A stretch of 64,000 bases of DNA from Siderastrea siderea (GCA_964030785.1 OZ034976.1:1860001-1924000); one strand, 5' to 3'; shown: positions 47,216-57,672, counted from the first letter of the stretch. Notes: generated from the letters alone by a model not told the origin. Made by a program: numbers and translations.

Positions 47216-47711
47216 ATGTCTCTCTTTCAAAAGAAACTAACGGCTCCTGCTAGTCTAACTTACAAAGCGTTTTAACAGGCATAACAGGACTTATCTACTT
47301 TATTATTTTGCGCAACGTTTCTTCATGTAACCTATAAGGTAAACAATGAAGCTGTCTATGAAATGAAAAAAGTTAACCTTGTGCATGTCAGTTTACAGTT
47401 TACATTATCTTTATACATTTTCAACAAGTTTTTTGAATTCCGATTGGCTCAAGACGATTTACCGTGTTGTAGTAGCTTTAAGTCATGACGACATTTCAGG
47501 AGCCCTTTCACATTCCATGTTGGAACTAGACAACTGGTAAAAGAGGGCCTAGATGGAAGGGTTAGCATAACAGCTAACATTAAAATTTTACGCCATTTAA
47601 CAGCTAACAGTAAAAAAATCGCTGTAACAGTTAAAATAAATGAATGAATAAAAATTTACACAAAGATCGAGAAAATGGCCTTTTTCTCATGTTAATAGCA
47701 ATTTCATCAGT

Positions 47712-47717
47712 AACATC
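47712..47717. repeat. Predicted target-site duplication of element B (one side)
   Basis: AACATC immediately precedes the TIR start. The partner lies beyond the window, so this is only a prediction from the element A rule. Confidence 0.5.
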
Positions 47718-48000
47718 AGTAGTAAGTTGCGCCCAGATAGACCCCGTAGCCTCGTTTTGATGTAAGGATGACGTCATAACCGGAACCGGAAATCACGTGT
47801 TTTTAAGAGGGGAAACCGCTGACCAGTAGAAAAAAAAAGGATCGCGGGCTCATGCAACCGGAAGTCACGTGTTTTAGGATGGGAAACCACTGAGCAATGT
47901 GAAAAAAGGATCGTGGGCTCAAGGTGGGTTAAAACAGCTAAGAAAACGCGGGCTCCAAGTCCAAAGTCCAATGTTTGGAACGGGGGTAACCCTTGGAGTG
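47718..48000 (+). repeat. Terminal inverted repeat of element B (polymerase end)
   Basis: Homologous over its length to the TIR of element A but more diverged. Keeps the CRE palindrome TGACGTCA (near 47769-47776), CACGTG sites and the two repeated GGGAAACC(G/A)CT segments. A single minisatellite unit follows near 48065-48085. Confidence 0.85.
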
Positions 48001-48299
48001 AAAACAACACAAAATGAATAAATCACGTTTATTGTTATACGTTTTACAATAACTGAGAAAATGGTTTTTCCTGAGTGTTCCTTAATGTTTAATAGAGGGT
48101 CCCCACCATTGTTTTTGACATCGAGTTATTCTTCGCCATTGGTTGTTGTCACGGATCCATTGTTGTAATTGACGTCGATATGATTGATTTCTGTTCAAAG
48201 GTATGGCAAAGGAACTGTAGAATGGGGGGTGGTGGTGGTGGCGCCCAATGTTCTCGATCACAGTGATCACAATCGACGATCTTGTTTGGGCAATGTCTT
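48001..48299. other. Subterminal region of element B
   Basis: Between the TIR and the polymerase 3' end. Contains one GAGTGTTCCTTAATGTT unit, and an AATAAA-like signal for polB on the minus strand. No gene is seen. Confidence 0.5.
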
Positions 48300-51200
48300 T
48301 CACTGGTAGCCATAGGGGTAGGTGTTGAAGGTGCGGGGATCGATGACTCTTTTGTTGCAGACTAACTGATAGAACTTGCTGCTTGGTCGGGTGTACAGTT
48401 GGTAGTTTGTTGGATTCCGTACAATTTGGTGGGAGTTGATCACCTGGTTTTGGCGAGGTTTTGGAAGGGGTCTTTCTATTTCATCTTGGACATTCTGACG
48501 CATGACGTCGTAATTCAACTGGGTGTGTCCTTCACTGTTGAGTCGGAAGCCTCTGACCTTGCATTCCACCTTTCCCTTATTAGTAGTATACCCGTAGTTC
48601 TTGGGTCCTCCGCTGACGAATTCTTGGATGTATTCATCGTCCTCTAATTCGGAGGCGAAGTCCCCTAGATAGGAACCCAAGGTAGGTTGGAATTGAGTGG
48701 GTGTTTCCTCCAGGTAGATGACGGAGTCGGTGTCAAAGTAGAGGACTCTCTCCCCTAAGGCTTCCAGGGCGTCATACAATTTAAGTCGAGCGTGGCAGGT
48801 GGTGAAGCAGGCCACAAAAATGTTGAGGTTGGGTGAGACGCGGATGTCCTCTTTTTGGTTTTGGTAATGTACTTCGACCATGTTGTTATTGATAACGGAC
48901 ACGTGACGTACGTCTAAGGCATCTGTATCCAAGAAACGGTGGAAGGCATGAGGATCATCAAAGGTTTGGATTTGGGTCTTGTTGAGGCGTTGTCCAAACT
49001 TGCCCCACATGGAGTTCAACATCAGCTTAGATAGGGTACGCAGGCCTGGGTTCTTTTTGATGTTGTTGTATTCTAACTGGATACCCTCCTTCTCGTTGAA
49101 ATCCTGAATGTATTTCCTTTTTTCTTCTTCGGACATGTTTTGTTTAGGCCACCCACTAGCTTCTTGTTTGATTTTAAGCCAGGTGTTGACATAATCGGCG
49201 AAGAGGCCCTCACAGGTTTCTTCAAAATGCCAGACTTCATAGATGTATTGGACTTGGTACCCCAATTCGACGGCTTTGACTAATTTGGGAGTGCACCAGG
49301 TACTGGTGAGGGCGCGTTGTTCGTCGGGGTGAGGGCAATGATAGGATCTGTCCAAAAGAGGTTTGACCATTTCTTCTTCCACACAACGGGCACAGAGGGG
49401 AAAGAGCAGTTTGTCGTCATGACGGTAAGGCAGCACGGGATGGTACAATTCACGGGGAGGCAGGACTTTGCATTGGATTAGTCCAAAGTACTGGTGTATG
49501 TCAGTGTGACCCGGTTGAGAAAGGATGGTGGGATGTCCTTTGGGGTAGATGGACTTCTTGTTCACCCACGGGTACAAGGAGGTGACATCGATGTAGTGAA
49601 TTTTTTGTCCGGGGGTGATATGATGGTAGAGTTTGATGGCATTGGTACGACCTCCACAGAAAGCGTCCCGAGGTTGAAGAGGTTGGATAAAGTTGAGTTC
49701 CCGGACGAAGGAGTCGATCTCTGGTTGGGTTTTTAGTAGGTGGTCCCATTCACATCCCCACATTTGAATGACGTTGTACCCTTGTTTGGTAAGCTTTTGG
49801 ACTTTGTCTTAGGTGGTGTCATAGACGTCCTGCATGGTTCGATCATAGTTGCGGGGATGTTTTTCGTAGCGATGGGGATAACAGGTAGGGCATCCGTGGG
49901 TGAAACACCCTTGAAATTCGTAGACGGTGTGGGTGTCGGGGCAATAACCATCCACATGGATCTGGGTCCCGGGGATCTTATACTCGCCTTCATTTCGGAC
50001 ATGTTGGATGTACTGTGGGTCTGGATAGGCACTGGCCAAGAGATCGGCGGGGGTAAGATCTTGGAGGGCGCGTTGACGTAGTTGGTGATCGCACCAGGTT
50101 AACCAGTGAAGGGCTGGGATGGACTGGTTGATGTTGTTTCTCCACCCCTTATGACCGGCGGGTTCGCTGGCAATACTGTTCGGGATCATCCGGTTCATAC
50201 GTAAATCTCGATTACAAGCCGAGGCAATGGTGACGTGATCGAAGGGATTGAAGCCTGTTAAGTCTTCAAACATGCGTTTGAAAGTCAGACATCCTTGTTT
50301 CAAGAGTCGTACATCGGAGCTGCAATAGTCCAACAACTCTTTTTGGAAATTAAACACCACGCCCTGGTCGCGTTGTTCTTGATGCCAGGTTTCGAAGGCT
50401 TGTCTTCCTTCGAGTGACATGGTCTCAGGCATGTAGTAATCGCGTGAGGGGAGGATGCCCACGTAGTTTTGATGCTCATCACCGGGTACGTTGAACTTGT
50501 GTGGGAAATACCCTTTGCAGAGTTCTGTCAAACCAAAGGTTTTGGGAAACGCGGAGAGGGGCATCTGGAAGAAACTCATCGAATCAATGAACCGGATGCG
50601 GTCATGTTTGATCTCTAAGAGTTTACACCCGTTGCGGAGTTGTTGGACGATCTGGTTGTCACCATAGTATTCTTGGATGATAAAGTACCCATCGTACCCT
50701 TGAAAATTATGAGCGATGACATTGACTTGACGGGTATCGTGAAGAGTCAAGGTATCCAACCATTCCAGAAAGTCACGGATACAGGTGGGACCTGGGAAAG
50801 GCTTGGGTTCATCCTTGTCTTCGGTTTCGGCCACGACGAGATTCGTAATGTGTTTTTCCTGGGGTTGCATGGCTTCGATATCAAAGAAGACGTGTAAGGG
50901 AGGCAGGTCTTCCTCCTCGTCCTCGGAGGCATGGGGTTCCGCGGCGGCACCTCGTTTGGCGCGAGGACCTTTTTGACGGGTCCTCTTTCTCTTCTTTTCG
51001 TCTTGAGGTTTGGGGGCTTTTTGTATGAAACAACGGTGTTTGTCGGCGTGGACGTACTGGTGACAAGAAGGGCAATCCACGTGGTAACAATGGTGACGTT
51101 GAATGCGGGACAAGCCCACATTTTGTTGATAACAGTCAGGGCATCGGTGTCGTTGAGAGCACACGGAGGACTGGAGGTCCGTGGCGGGTTTGCCAGCATG

Positions 51201-52454
51201 GGTCTTGCTGGAATGGGCTTCCAAACACGCGGGTCCGAAAAAGTCCCGATGACACGACTGGCAACGTTGAGTGGCTTTGAGGTGTCGGGGGTAAGCATGT
51301 TGAAAGTCTGGACAATCTTTCTGTCGACAGGCTCCGCACAACTTGGTCTTGGTGCATCGATGCAGTCCCTCATGGTCATAGGGTTTCCAACAATCCGCGC
51401 ACACATAACTGGACCCGAAAAACCCCGGCAATTTGGTGATGACATCATAATGGTCTTGGTTGTGCAACAGGATCAGTTGTTTGTCAGAAAGGGGTCCAAA
51501 CGTCGTGATGTGAAACGATCGCTGTGCATCCACCAGGATGATCTGGTAACCGGTGAGGGACGGAGCTTGACTGAATTGGGTCAAGGCATCATACCCACAG
51601 GGACCGAAGGGTACCTTGGCCTCGTGATGAAGTAAGAGAGCCGATTCTTTTTGGAGGGATTTTCCTTGTCGAATACTGTTCCATTTAGGGTGCTGGTCCA
51701 CGCGAGCTTTGGCGGTGACAAGGGCTCTGGCACAGCAGAGGTCATCGTCGTTGGTAATCCGGATGATGGATTTGGAATTTTTGGTTAACAGGTCCATGGT
51801 GGGATGACCTGGTTTTCCGCGCCGTGGTTTGCCGGTGCCTTGAGGAGCATGATGGACTTGAGTGATGGATACTTGAAAGGAGTCATCCATTTCAAATTGT
51901 TCGTTGCTGTTGAGGGCTTGGGCTAAACGTTGGAACAGAGCTTCCACACGCTCTGTGTCTCGACGCCATTCACCTGCACGTAATCCCCACCCCTGAAAAT
52001 TATTGTGCAGGCGATCGGATGCTATTGTAAAGTAGAGTCGATCTTGATCGTGGAGGTCGGGGGTAGTGGTTAACACTTGATCGACGGCTCGACGTAATCC
52101 ATCTTGGAGAGCTTGGGTAATGTTTTGACCCGGAATCAAGGTCCCCCTTTGACGTAACTGGGTCTTGAAATGACGTTCTTGTACCCCCATGCGATCACTC
52201 TTCCGATTCACAAAAGGTTCTAAGTCAAATTGGAAGGTAACTTGCGCAGAGGGATCCAATCCACCCCCACTTTGTTCCCATTGGTCCAAGGCCTCTTTAC
52301 AAATGTCGTCGTCACTGTCGGTCGAAATCAAAGGTCCCACACAGGAATTTGTGTTGTCTTCTGAATCACTTATCTCCAAACCAAGCATTGACATGATCTC
52401 ATGTGTAGCGAGGTCGCTTGGCCCCGCCAGATCGTTGTCTTCGTGAGAGGACAT
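48300..52454 (-). pseudogene. POLB: Family B DNA polymerase split by one in-frame stop
   Basis: The frame from ATG at 52454 runs 881 codons to a TAA at 49811-49809, then continues in the same frame for about 500 more codons to 48300. In element A the codon at this place is CAA, so a single base change made the stop. The first part keeps the Cys/His-rich region, the exonuclease motifs and the endonuclease-like insertion. The second part holds palm motifs DVTSLYP, KLMLNSMWG and FDTDS. A product ending at the stop would lack the polymerase active site. No other lesion is visible, so inactivation is recent, or the base is a sequencing error. Confidence 0.9.
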
Positions 52455-52693
52455 GATCAGATGAACTCACTGGAGATCGGGGCTCTGTTTTTATAGAGAA
52501 CAAAAAATGTCACGTGGGAGGGGAAGGAGCCAATCACTAAACAGGGTGCCCCCTAGAGAGGGGGTGCCCTAGGGAGGGGAGGGACGGGGTGGGGGGACCC
52601 CCCTCCCCCCTCTCTAGTGGGGGTCCCTGGTGCATCACGGGAAGGAATGAGAGACTATAAAACAGATCGACCCTCGAGGTGAGTCATCTCAAA
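52455..52693. promoter_or_regulatory. Divergent promoter of element B
   Basis: Same layout as 26162-26403: polymerase-side TATA (on the minus strand, near 52489-52496), CACGTG (52511-52516), palindrome (52553-52617) and regulator-side TATAAAA (52656-52662), 32-38 bp before the ATG at 52694. Nearly the same sequence as in A despite reverse orientation. Confidence 0.75.
52553..52617. repeat. 65-bp G/C-rich palindrome (element B)
   Basis: Begins CTAGAGAGGGGGTG and ends CCCCCCTCTCTAG. Same length and position as the palindrome of element A (26238-26302). Confidence 0.7.
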
Positions 52694-53101
52694 ATGGACT
52701 CTAACCATGAGAAGCTGTTAGAAGAGTTTGAGACATTCGAAGTGCAACAAATTTTAGATGAAGTTAAGGAGTGGGTGCTCGACGACGGAGACATCCGGGA
52801 GTTTGGGGAAGCGCTGCTTGAGGAAAGGAGGAAAAGGAGGCAGCTCGCCCAAGCAGCCCAAGCAGCACGCCACACCTACGTGCAACAGCACTGGAACCCG
52901 GGCTGCTACCCACAATTCACCACCGAGTGGTACATCCGGGGCCTCGACTTCTGCTGCCCCTATTGGCGCCATGAGTTTAAGCGGCCCCAGACACCCCCGC
53001 CAGCCCCACCGCCGCCCTCGCCCGAGCTCTGTCGTAAGCTGCTTCCCATGCGGTCGCCAAGGCCTGACGAGCTCCCAACAAAACGACAGCGACAGCGATG
53101 A
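52694..53101 (+). CDS. Overlapping N-terminal frame protein of element B (135 aa)
   Basis: Orthologue of 25721-26161. From the ATG after the TATA box: EEFETFEVQQILDEVKEWVLDDGDIREF, ERRKRRQLAQAAQAARHTYVQQHW and YIRGLDFCCPYWRHEFKRP. Conservation of the protein over ~90 residues supports coding. The Pro-rich tail ends differently (PTKRQRQR). The last 344 bases overlap the 400-aa frame. A GTAAG donor-like site occurs near 53032 here but not at the matching position in A. Confidence 0.65.
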   Translation: MDSNHEKLLEEFETFEVQQILDEVKEWVLDDGDIREFGEALLEERRKRRQLAQAAQAARHTYVQQHWNPGCYPQFTTEWYIRGLDFCCPYWRHEFKRPQTPPPAPPPPSPELCRKLLPMRSPRPDELPTKRQRQR

Positions 53102-53960
53102 GGACAACGACGAAGATAGCGACGACGACGAATACGACATCAACAATAAAGTCAAAGCGATCCTGGCGAAAGAAGCACGACGACTGGCACTAAAACGAGC
53201 CTACAGAGCCAGGTACCGGGCCAGAGATCCGGAGCGATTCGCCGAGCTGAAACGACGGTCTCAAGCCAGGTACCGGGCCAAACATCGTGATAAAATTGCT
53301 GAGCAGAACCGACGATATCGGGCCAAAAACCGCGAGCGATTAATCGAGATTAGTCGACAATATCGGATCAAAAACCGCGAGCGAATAGCCGAGCAGAGGC
53401 GGGCCTACATTAAAGAGTACTATAAGGACCATGCAGAACAACTCCGGGCGCATAAAAGGGACTTTTACCGATCGGAAGCAGGTCAACGGTGGCAGAAACA
53501 ATACTTAGCGAGAAAGCGTGAGAGCGCGGCCCTCTTACGTCGACAAAGAGGTCCCATGGTCCAAAAGACAACGGAGGAGAAACGCCAAGCCTTAGGGCCC
53601 CTCAAATTAACCGTGACGCTAGAAGATTTTATGAAGGACTTTCATGATTCCCTCTCGCCCAGCCCGGAGGATTCTGTGGACCAACCGAGTACCCTCATGG
53701 ACATGGATTCAGGGGTCTTTCATCCTCTGGATTATTCCGTAGGCGACGAATCTTCTTGTGACATGTGGGACGATGGGAAAGGATTTTTAGACAATTTAGT
53801 CGATGACTTGCCGTCATCATCATCGGACGACTCCTTGTTGAACAATTTACTGGAGGAGCTCGAGGACTTGTCGTCGTCGTCGGACGACTGTTTATTTGAC
53901 TTTTTAATTGACAGGATGGAGGAGAATTCTTCGTTTGATTTGGATGACTTTGTCACTTAA
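52758..53960 (+). CDS. Basic repeat/acidic-tail regulator-like protein of element B (400 aa)
   Basis: Orthologue of 24922-26097. The basic region shows clearer repeats than in A: RYRAKHRDKIAEQNR, RYRAKNRERLIEISR, QYRIKNRERIAEQRR, at a spacing of about 14 residues. C-terminal acidic part with Ser/Asp runs ends EENSSFDLDDFVT. The divergence pattern (basic repeats and acidic tail kept, N-terminal overlap less so) suggests the C-terminal two thirds are the functional part of this frame. Confidence 0.65.
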   Translation: MKLRSGCSTTETSGSLGKRCLRKGGKGGSSPKQPKQHATPTCNSTGTRAATHNSPPSGTSGASTSAAPIGAMSLSGPRHPRQPHRRPRPSSVVSCFPCGRQGLTSSQQNDSDSDEDNDEDSDDDEYDINNKVKAILAKEARRLALKRAYRARYRARDPERFAELKRRSQARYRAKHRDKIAEQNRRYRAKNRERLIEISRQYRIKNRERIAEQRRAYIKEYYKDHAEQLRAHKRDFYRSEAGQRWQKQYLARKRESAALLRRQRGPMVQKTTEEKRQALGPLKLTVTLEDFMKDFHDSLSPSPEDSVDQPSTLMDMDSGVFHPLDYSVGDESSCDMWDDGKGFLDNLVDDLPSSSSDDSLLNNLLEELEDLSSSSDDCLFDFLIDRMEENSSFDLDDFVT

Positions 53961-54203
53961 ACCCTCGTTTTTCGTATTTTTGGCAGAACATTGAACTTGA
54001 CAACTCATGAACCAAATGAGACAGTGACATTGTTTTTATTTTATCTGGATTAATGTTGTCTACACCACAATGGGTTCTGTCTCGCAAATCCTGTTTGAGA
54101 CTCAACACGAACTACAGAAGACTATAGAATGCAGAATAACCATACCAATGAGACATTTTCATTTTTTATTTTTACTCAACATGTAACTGTGTTCATTAAA
54201 TGT
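53961..54203. other. Convergent 3' intergenic region of element B
   Basis: Counterpart of 24654-24921, conserved about 54030-54130. Contains TTTTATTTTATC, providing AATAAA for the minus-strand genes. Confidence 0.5.
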
Positions 54204-54557
54204 TTACAATTTTAAACGTTTCTTGGCTTGCATAATTTTTTTGACCACCCGTTCCGTCTTGTTTTTCTTGCCGGGTAATCGATCAATGGCTTGGATCATC
54301 TTGGTATCGGCTTTCCATTTATCTTGCAAATTCTTGGCGCGACTGTAATCAATGTCGTGTTGCTTAGCAATCTGGTCCAAGCGATTGATGCCGGGATCCC
54401 CACGTTTCAGACGTTTGGCCAAATGGGTGCCAGGGCCCATGTACTGATAACCGGGCCAATGAAATTCTTTGCCGGTTTTCGCAATCCATTTTTGGACATC
54501 CAAGGCCCCTCCTCGTTGGGGGCGTTTCCGTCCCCTTCTCCTCCTCTTGGTGGGCAT
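54204..54557 (-). CDS. Phospholipase A2-like protein (element B)
   Basis: 117 aa, two residues longer than in A within the basic N-terminus. Keeps PQRGGALDVQ, YMGPGT and AKQHDIDY with the His-Asp dyad. Same position at the 3' end of the late gene series. See 24306-24653 for role. Confidence 0.8.
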   Translation of the reverse strand: MPTKRRRRGRKRPQRGGALDVQKWIAKTGKEFHWPGYQYMGPGTHLAKRLKRGDPGINRLDQIAKQHDIDYSRAKNLQDKWKADTKMIQAIDRLPGKKNKTERVVKKIMQAKKRLKL

Positions 54558-54560
54558 CTT

Positions 54561-55202
54561 TTAGTCCGTGTCGTAATCCAATCGACGTCGTAACTTTTTA
54601 CCTTGGGCCCAATCTTCCCAACCGGGTAAAGGTTTCAATCGTTCCACTTCTCGGGCGGGTGCTTTGCCTTTGCCTTTGCGACTCTCGGCTAACTTTTTTT
54701 CCAAAGCCTTGCGTTGTTCTCGAATGGCTTCTAAACGTGACCGGCTATCCCCTCGACTGGTGGATGGGCTCCCTTTCTTAACAATGGGAATCTTACTGGT
54801 AGTGGCTGCTCCTTTGCCTTTCTTGGTTGCAGGGGTAATGGGAGGTTTGGGAGTCGACGGGCTGCCTTTTATCATGCGCTTCAACCATTGTTCCACGGGT
54901 CCCGTCACCAAATCCCCGGCTTCTTCCTCGCCTTCTTCACCCGGTGGACCACCCGGCGCTCCAACCCCCACCCCGCCAGGAAATTGACGAATGCGTTTGG
55001 TTAACTTGGTCAATTCTTGACTCAACGGTTTGGTTTGAGCATTGACCAAGGCTGGGGGTAATTGGGGATTGGCTAATAACACATGTTTTTGGGCGGCGAG
55101 CGTTGCGGCTTTGTTCAACAAGGCATTTTCGGTGAGTTCTCCTTTGTAATATTGAATGAGTTGTTCCAAGTCCTTTTGGGGAATCATGTAGACCTCGTCC
55201 AT
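54561..55202 (-). CDS. Conserved structural-type protein (213 aa, element B)
   Basis: Orthologue of 23653-24303. The N-terminal 75 residues are nearly identical. The linker lacks the APGAPG stretch of A, and the two STSRG repeats are replaced by KKGKGAATTSK and a single STSRGDS. The C-terminal LKPLPGWEDW is kept. Starts 3 bp upstream of nothing else intact, because the preceding small gene is deleted. Confidence 0.68.
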   Translation of the reverse strand: MDEVYMIPQKDLEQLIQYYKGELTENALLNKAATLAAQKHVLLANPQLPPALVNAQTKPLSQELTKLTKRIRQFPGGVGVGAPGGPPGEEGEEEAGDLVTGPVEQWLKRMIKGSPSTPKPPITPATKKGKGAATTSKIPIVKKGSPSTSRGDSRSRLEAIREQRKALEKKLAESRKGKGKAPAREVERLKPLPGWEDWAQGKKLRRRLDYDTD

Positions 55203-55310
55203 GGTCGGGGCAAAAGGCCTTCCAATACACGACAGCTGTCACAACAGGTGATATTTATGCTTCCAATAAGAGTCTTTCCATGTCTTAACACGTTAACGAA
55301 CACATTGACA
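55203..55310 (-). pseudogene. Deleted remnant of the coiled-coil/zinc-ribbon gene
   Basis: Compared with 23441-23671, only the first ~9 codons and a middle stretch around TGGAAAGACTCTTATTGGAAGC remain, out of frame with each other, and the CxxC pairs are gone. Both neighbours are intact, so the lesion is confined to this gene. Confidence 0.65.
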
Positions 55311-55610
55311 TAACACCTCGTGAAGTCCTTGAAACAACCCACGTCCTTTTTGTTGGACTAACCACTGACGACGTTTTTTGACGGAATGTCGACGACGTCC
55401 CAAATCACGTAGTACCTTTTTATAGGGTTGAAGTTTAGCCAGCATGGGTGGGGTCACAGGAATCCTGTTTTTTAAAAAGTTCAACATCAATTCACTCACA
55501 GCATTGATTTGATCGGCATTGGCATGTTGTAACAACTCTTGACGTTTGGAACCATTGGCTTCTTGTAACATGGACCGTAAAAACGGTAATTGACGTCGAA
55601 GACGTTGCAT
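55293..55610 (-). CDS. Conserved Polinton-type small protein (105 aa, element B)
   Basis: Orthologue of 23142-23459 with only a few substitutions (NRIPVTPP, VQQKGRGLFQ). Helical and basic, function unknown. Starts 3 bp after the 55-aa gene. Confidence 0.72.
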   Translation of the reverse strand: MQRLRRQLPFLRSMLQEANGSKRQELLQHANADQINAVSELMLNFLKNRIPVTPPMLAKLQPYKKVLRDLGRRRHSVKKRRQWLVQQKGRGLFQGLHEVLCQCVR

Positions 55611-55613
55611 CCT

Positions 55614-55781
55614 TTATCGGTGACGACGACGATACCGTTGATTGGCTTTTTGAATCGTGCGTTTTATACGTTTATCCGTTTCCAAGGCCACGGCTTTCCC
55701 CAATCCTGCCATGGCGGGCACCAATAGATTTAAAAAACCGCCTCGTTGACGACGGCGTCGTAATCTTCTCCTCCTTACCAT
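55614..55781 (-). CDS. Short core-like protein with Arg tract and QRGG (55 aa, element B)
   Basis: Orthologue of 22974-23138; one codon longer in the Arg tract (MVRRRRLRRRRQRGG). QRGGFLNLLVPAM and the basic tail RYRRRHR are unchanged. It overlaps the end of the preceding gene in another frame, as in A. Confidence 0.68.
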   Translation of the reverse strand: MVRRRRLRRRRQRGGFLNLLVPAMAGLGKAVALETDKRIKRTIQKANQRYRRRHR

Positions 55782-56107
55782 GGGCGGTTCGTCAACAGAC
55801 GTTGAAGGGCTTTGTCTTGTTTGATCACGTCTCGCGACTCTTTATAGCCTTGACGGGTATTGCGTTTGAAATCTTGCCACCAACCCCCACCTCGTTGTCG
55901 ACGGTAATGTTGTACATTATCGGTAATGCCTTTCAAGGCTTGACCGCCTAATTTGCCTAAGGCCAGTCCAAACCCCGGCGCTGGTCCTGATAGAAACATA
56001 CTCATGCCATGGGCAATTTTATCCACCAAACGGGGTTTGCGACGCATTAAAGCCCCTCCTCTTTGTTTCCTTTTTCTGCGTCGTCGTCGTCGTCGTTGGA
56101 CGGCCAT
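55775..56107 (-). CDS. Basic protein with two QRGG motifs (110 aa, element B)
   Basis: Orthologue of 22651-22980. KQRGGALMRRKP and RRQRGGGWWQDF kept; one extra Arg in the N-terminal tract; otherwise two or three substitutions. Overlaps the 2-TM gene end. Confidence 0.68.
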   Translation of the reverse strand: MAVQRRRRRRRKRKQRGGALMRRKPRLVDKIAHGMSMFLSGPAPGFGLALGKLGGQALKGITDNVQHYRRQRGGGWWQDFKRNTRQGYKESRDVIKQDKALQRLLTNRPW

Positions 56108-56712
56108 GGTTCTAAGAGTGTGGGACTAGGAGGGAGCGGCTTTTTATTGATCCAATAGTCTTTGGGTCTCAAGGGACGAGGACATCCATCTACATAGCAT
56201 AGGGCTTCCAAAGGTTGGTACACAAAATGACCATGGTAATCTTGGAGACATCGTTTGGGTAATGGAGGGGTGAAATCCACAATGGTATCATCCAAGGTTT
56301 GCATCTTGATTAAAAATCGTTCCAGATCCTCCAAGGGAACACCCCGCACATGGGTTTTCAATTCGGTCAAGGCTTTGGCATAGGTGGTAAACGCAAATCG
56401 ACTCATGGTCACTTTAAATCGGTATTGTTTAAAATCGTTCCATCCTTTGACCACGGTCCCCACGGCCGCCAAACAGGCTACCAACGTACTATTTTCCAAT
56501 AGCGGCCCGGCAATCATGCCGGCAGCCATCAGGAGTAATGCCATGCCACTGAACAAGGCATTCATCCACTTGTAATGATTCAACATTTTTCGATAACACC
56601 ACCATTGTTGATGATAAAAAGCATACAAGGAATCCATCCGTTCTAATAATTCCGGGGGGAAGGGAAGACCATGCTGTTTCGATCCATTCAATAACGACAC
56701 GACGGTTTTCAT
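56047..56712 (-). CDS. Two-TM membrane protein (221 aa, element B)
   Basis: Orthologue of 22046-22708. Both hydrophobic helices (NALFSGMALLLMAAGMIAGP and NSTLVACLAAVGTVV) and the following amphipathic segment are conserved almost residue for residue. See the A copy for the SLATT-like interpretation and its limits. Confidence 0.65.
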   Translation of the reverse strand: MKTVVSLLNGSKQHGLPFPPELLERMDSLYAFYHQQWWCYRKMLNHYKWMNALFSGMALLLMAAGMIAGPLLENSTLVACLAAVGTVVKGWNDFKQYRFKVTMSRFAFTTYAKALTELKTHVRGVPLEDLERFLIKMQTLDDTIVDFTPPLPKRCLQDYHGHFVYQPLEALCYVDGCPRPLRPKDYWINKKPLPPSPTLLEPWPSNDDDDDAEKGNKEEGL

Positions 56713-56714
56713 CT

Positions 56715-57632
56715 TTACGGCGAAACACGGGACGAAGACGTTTGTACGCTCGGTGCTCCTCCTTGTTTATAACTGGTCACAATGCTATTGGTCATGGTGA
56801 CATTAGCAATTTCACGTCCTTGGGCCAACTGTTCTTGATCTTGTAACAGCATACGTAAACGTCGTTGTAAATCTGCTTGACGCAAGGTACGAGGGGGTGG
56901 AGTCTGAGATCCTCGAGGAGTGGATGGACTGGAGGAAGGTGTCCTAGGTGAACCGGGGAAAAGTCGTCGTCGTCGTCTACCACGTCGGCCACCACGACGG
57001 CCACCGCCACCACCACCTCCTCCACCTCCTCCTCCACCACCACCACCACCAGCTCCACCTGCTCCACCACCACCAGCACCCCCAGCACCACCAGCACCCC
57101 CAGCACCTCCACCACCACCACCACCACCACCAGCTCCACCTGCTCCACCACCAGCACCACCACGCCCACCACCACCACTACCACCACGTCCACCACCTCT
57201 AGTCCTAGGACCACGGCGTCCCCCACGTCCATTTCCATCACCCCCTGCACCCGCTGCTGTTCGACCACTTGGTGCTGTTCGCCAACCAGGTGGACTTCTC
57301 GGGGACTCCGGGGTGGTCTGGGGGCTATGGAATGAGGCTGAATGGGATGCTCGACTTCCTACCCCGGCTGGGGAAGAAGCCTGTGCAGCGGGCGCACCAT
57401 CCAGATCGGGCCAGCTCGCGATGACGTCGGCAGGGGGGATGGATTGCATAAACTCATAGAGGGGATCAGGGTGCATTTCCTCCATGGCCGCGTCGAGAAG
57501 TCCTTGGTCTCCCGAGATATACAAATCTTGCCAGGCCCTTGGGGACATTTGATTACCGCTGGCTGCCCCCACACCCGCAGGGGCCGTGGTATCGTACGAT
57601 TGCGGAGGTTGACGGTCATCATCATCGGCCAT
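56715..57632 (-). CDS. Gly/Arg-rich low-complexity protein (305 aa, element B)
   Basis: Orthologue of 21096-22043. Acidic start and the C-terminal LRQADLQRRLRMLLQDQEQL region are kept. The N-terminal third has diverged (an extra YEFMQSIPPADV stretch) and the Gly/Ala block differs in length, consistent with replication slippage in GGT/GCT repeats. Confidence 0.7.
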   Translation of the reverse strand: MADDDDRQPPQSYDTTAPAGVGAASGNQMSPRAWQDLYISGDQGLLDAAMEEMHPDPLYEFMQSIPPADVIASWPDLDGAPAAQASSPAGVGSRASHSASFHSPQTTPESPRSPPGWRTAPSGRTAAGAGGDGNGRGGRRGPRTRGGGRGGSGGGGRGGAGGGAGGAGGGGGGGGGAGGAGGAGGAGGGGAGGAGGGGGGGGGGGGGGGGGRRGGRRGRRRRRLFPGSPRTPSSSPSTPRGSQTPPPRTLRQADLQRRLRMLLQDQEQLAQGREIANVTMTNSIVTSYKQGGAPSVQTSSSRVSP

Positions 57633-57672
57633 GGTCGCTTTCTCTTTTTTTTTTCCTGTTCAAAGGGTGCCT

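Larger units (their letters stand above)
44575..47711. other. Host intergenic DNA left of element B
   Basis: AT-rich, no supported gene. Includes a partial copy of the 37.3-40.7 kb repeat (44900-45780), a G-run (46361-46378), a short ACTGA pentanucleotide repeat (46605-46640) and a degenerate ~22-bp repeat at 47065-47215. The 144-codon frame at 45785-46219 has no recognisable domain and is not called. Confidence 0.5.

Noticed and set aside
49809..49811. Programmed readthrough or selenocysteine at the polB stop of element B
   Set aside because: The codon is TAA, not TGA, element A has a sense codon there, and no special downstream context is seen.
52980..53110. Conserved intron joining the two overlapping regulator frames
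   Set aside because: A GTAAG donor-like site near 53032 in B has no counterpart at the same place in A, so splicing is left as an open possibility only.
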